The notes beneath the pieces are model-generated. The model made no database searches and had not been told where the DNA came from. It saw only the letters and a program-made list of their open reading frames with translations. A DNA stretch of 6,831 bases, from NCBI GenBank assembly GCA_000406005.1, contig ASZN01000031.1, forward strand, positions 11,847 through 18,677, given 5' to 3'. Position 1 is the stretch's first letter; every line of letters begins with the position of its first letter. The position numbers and the translations under genes were made by a program. Below are positions 5,409 through 6,831 of this stretch, one piece after another. The DNA comes from Candidatus Poribacteria bacterium WGA-3G. GTDB lineage: Bacteria > Poribacteria > WGA-4E > WGA-3G.

Positions 5409-6704
5409 AATTATCCCCGCCTTCTCCGTCTCATAGACCTCATAGAGCGGGGACAGCAGATCGGCACAGAACGTTTCGGCGAGGATGGCGTTGATCTCCG
5501 CGGAGACGATGACGTTGTTCTCGTACGCCTCTTGAACGGAATCATACAGCTCCAGCCGTTTAAGCACAATACGCCCTTTGATTTCTGCTGCGGCTTTCTC
5601 AAGCAGACCGGGATCGGTACGGACGGCTTGACGGAGCAAGGCGTTCTTTTTTTCTGCCGTCTCGTTTTCGAGGGCGTTGAGCATCCCTTCTCGTTCTCGC
5701 GCTTTGCGTTCTTCGAGCTGCGCTTGGAAGACGGGATCCTGATAGTTTTCGCGGATCGCCTGGATGATGAAACCTGCGCGGTTCTTTACGCCCATCGCAT
5801 GCCTCGCAAGTCCCATCTTCTCTTTAATATACGCTTGGAAATCTGGATAGTCTGACATCGAGACATCCGCATCGACGACTTCCCATTCCTGTTCAGCGAT
5901 CTTCAGTGCCTCGCGACGCACCACGCCGGCTCGCATTAACAGACCCGCGACGAACGGTAGTTCCTCGGCCTCTGGGAACAACGATGTTTGGGTCGCTTCA
6001 ACGGGCGATATATCTTTCAAACGCGAGATTTTGAACTTCAAAAAGGCGATCTTACGACCCTCGCGTTTCTGTTCGACCTCGACGAAGAAGTTGGTGAGGT
6101 CATTGATCTCTTTCACCGCCGGTTTGATGACGCACTGGTTCAATGTTTTGAACTCGGGATACCTATCCGCCGCGACACCCATGAGCTCCCTGAATTTTCC
6201 GAGCGGGATGAACGGCGTTTCGCCATAACTCCGAGCGGTATCAAAATAGTCGAAACAGACCTCCCAGAGGATCAACGCGTGCCGATCGGTGAACCGGTTC
6301 TGTAACCGTAAATTGAGCTTCGCATAAACGCGGGGGTTATAGAGCTTCAAGCGTAGATGCGGCGCAAACGCATACGTGCAGATGCCTTTCTCGATCTCCG
6401 CGGACGCTAACAGCGACGCAACACCCCAGACCTGTTTCTTGTCTTTGCCTAAAGTGTTCCATTCAACGGTGCACTCGGTCAACGCTTTCAGCATATCTTT
6501 CAGATGCTCCTGGTTCCTGCTCTTGAAACCCAGCTTCTCCGCCAGCTCCGCAATGCTCACGCGATGGATATCTCTGTTCGGGAGTTCGTCATAAGCGTTG
6601 GCGAGCAGCACATTCCACGCCCGGCGTTGCAAATGGCTGATACCCCCTTGTATCTGGATCGCCGGAGACGCCTTGATAAACTCGTCGCGTTCTAATAAGT
6701 TCAT
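5400..6704 (-). CDS. Rep_3/RepB-type plasmid replication initiator with long C-terminal extension
   Basis: 434 residues from ATG 6704; an in-frame GTG at 6713 would add three, but the AGAGG and GGTGGG purine runs fit the ATG better. Residues ~10-125 are the first winged helix (LQRRAWNVLLANAYDEL, IAELAEKLGFKSRNQEHLKD). Residues ~127-226 are the second, with the family's signature order: AKLNLRLQNRFTDRHALILWE, PLGKFRELMGV, YPEFKTLNQCVIKPAVKEIN, REGRKIAFLKFKI. Such proteins bind iterons at a plasmid origin and open it. The extension 230-434 contains KNRAGFIIQAIRENYQDP (307-324), a motif known from longer RepB-like initiators, then a charged, coiled-coil-prone stretch (~328-356). At 434 residues it is clearly longer than a minimal ~230-300-residue Rep_3 protein. 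Upstream direct repeats fit an origin. The stop lies inside heptamer array 3. No rep promoter is visible in the window. Confidence 0.9.
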   Translation of the reverse strand: MNLLERDEFIKASPAIQIQGGISHLQRRAWNVLLANAYDELPNRDIHRVSIAELAEKLGFKSRNQEHLKDMLKALTECTVEWNTLGKDKKQVWGVASLLASAEIEKGICTYAFAPHLRLKLYNPRVYAKLNLRLQNRFTDRHALILWEVCFDYFDTARSYGETPFIPLGKFRELMGVAADRYPEFKTLNQCVIKPAVKEINDLTNFFVEVEQKREGRKIAFLKFKISRLKDISPVEATQTSLFPEAEELPFVAGLLMRAGVVRREALKIAEQEWEVVDADVSMSDYPDFQAYIKEKMGLARHAMGVKNRAGFIIQAIRENYQDPVFQAQLEERKAREREGMLNALENETAEKKNALLRQAVRTDPGLLEKAAAEIKGRIVLKRLELYDSVQEAYENNVIVSAEINAILAETFCADLLSPLYEVYETEKAGIIAS

Positions 6705-6730
6705 AAATCCCACCGCCTCTCAGGTTCGTA

Positions 6731-6831
6731 GTAGAATAGGCTGTTAGCCTGTTCAATCTTCCGTAGAATAGGAAACCGTTAGCCTGCTCAATCTTCCGTA
6801 GAATAGGAAACCGTTAGCCTGCTCAATCTTC
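6731..6831. repeat. 32-35-bp direct repeats upstream of rep (three copies, running off the edge)
   Basis: Units start with GTAGAATAGG at 6731, 6763 and 6798. The second is 35 bp; the third matches it for all 34 visible bases. The first is 32 bp and reads AGGCTGTTAGCCT where the others read AGGAAACCGTTAGCCT. Each ends TCAATCTTC. They begin 26 bp before the rep ATG, where iterons of Rep_3 replicons are normally found, although the period is longer than the usual ~17-22 bp. Alternatively they are a generic intergenic repeat of this genome. Confidence 0.85.

Noticed and set aside
5532..6695. Several plus-strand frames of 63-107 codons opposite rep
   Set aside because: All lie antisense to the rep gene, lack RBSs and give no recognisable protein. 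The Rep_3 motifs on the minus strand are unambiguous.
6731..6831. 35-bp repeats as a CRISPR array
   Set aside because: Units are contiguous with no spacer between them.

Overview
The window is one strand-biased block: all three supported protein genes lie on the minus strand. From right to left they are a plasmid-type replication initiator (5400-6704), a 70-residue helix-turn-helix protein (4341-4553), and a very large secreted repeat protein (4085 running off the left edge). The host is probably an uncultured bacterium. A lamin-tail domain after many cadherin-like/putative-Ig repeats, and dispersed CCAGTTA/TAACTGG heptamer arrays between genes, recall Candidatus Poribacteria (sponge-associated and marine). 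That assignment rests on remembered resemblance only; no rRNA or other phylogenetic marker is present.

Left region (1-4085, minus): an uninterrupted frame of 1361 codons without its stop. The order is signal peptide, four cadherin-like/He_PIG repeats, two fibronectin type III-like modules, five more cadherin-like/He_PIG repeats, a linker, and a lamin-tail domain cut by the window edge. A GGAGG ribosome binding site lies 10 nt before the ATG. It looks like a modular cell-surface or secreted adhesion/binding protein.

Middle region (4086-5399): about 1.3 kb that is mostly non-coding, very AT-rich in places and dense in structure. It holds three separate palindromic heptamer arrays (4139-4217, 4894-4990, 5223-5408), all sharing the core CCAGTTAAGAG. 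A 130-bp promoter module is present twice, 178 bp apart, with no indels. Each copy has a perfect TTGACA-17-TATAAT promoter, and the left copy drives the small HTH gene. A third promoter (5125-5154) starts exactly at a two-hairpin segment that could be a roughly 125-nt small RNA. Part of that putative RNA is complementary, 13 of 14 bases, to the ribosome binding region of the giant surface gene.

Right region (5400-6831): a Rep_3/RepB-type initiator, preceded by three copies of a 32-35-bp tandem repeat that continue to the window edge. The rep gene's last codons and stop fall inside a heptamer array. Rep gene, upstream direct repeats and AT-rich DNA are the parts expected of an iteron-type replicon, but chromosomal integration is equally possible.

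The genes do not form an obvious pathway. The most coherent reading is a plasmid-like or plasmid-derived segment (rep, HTH regulator, possible sRNA) beside a secreted repeat protein.
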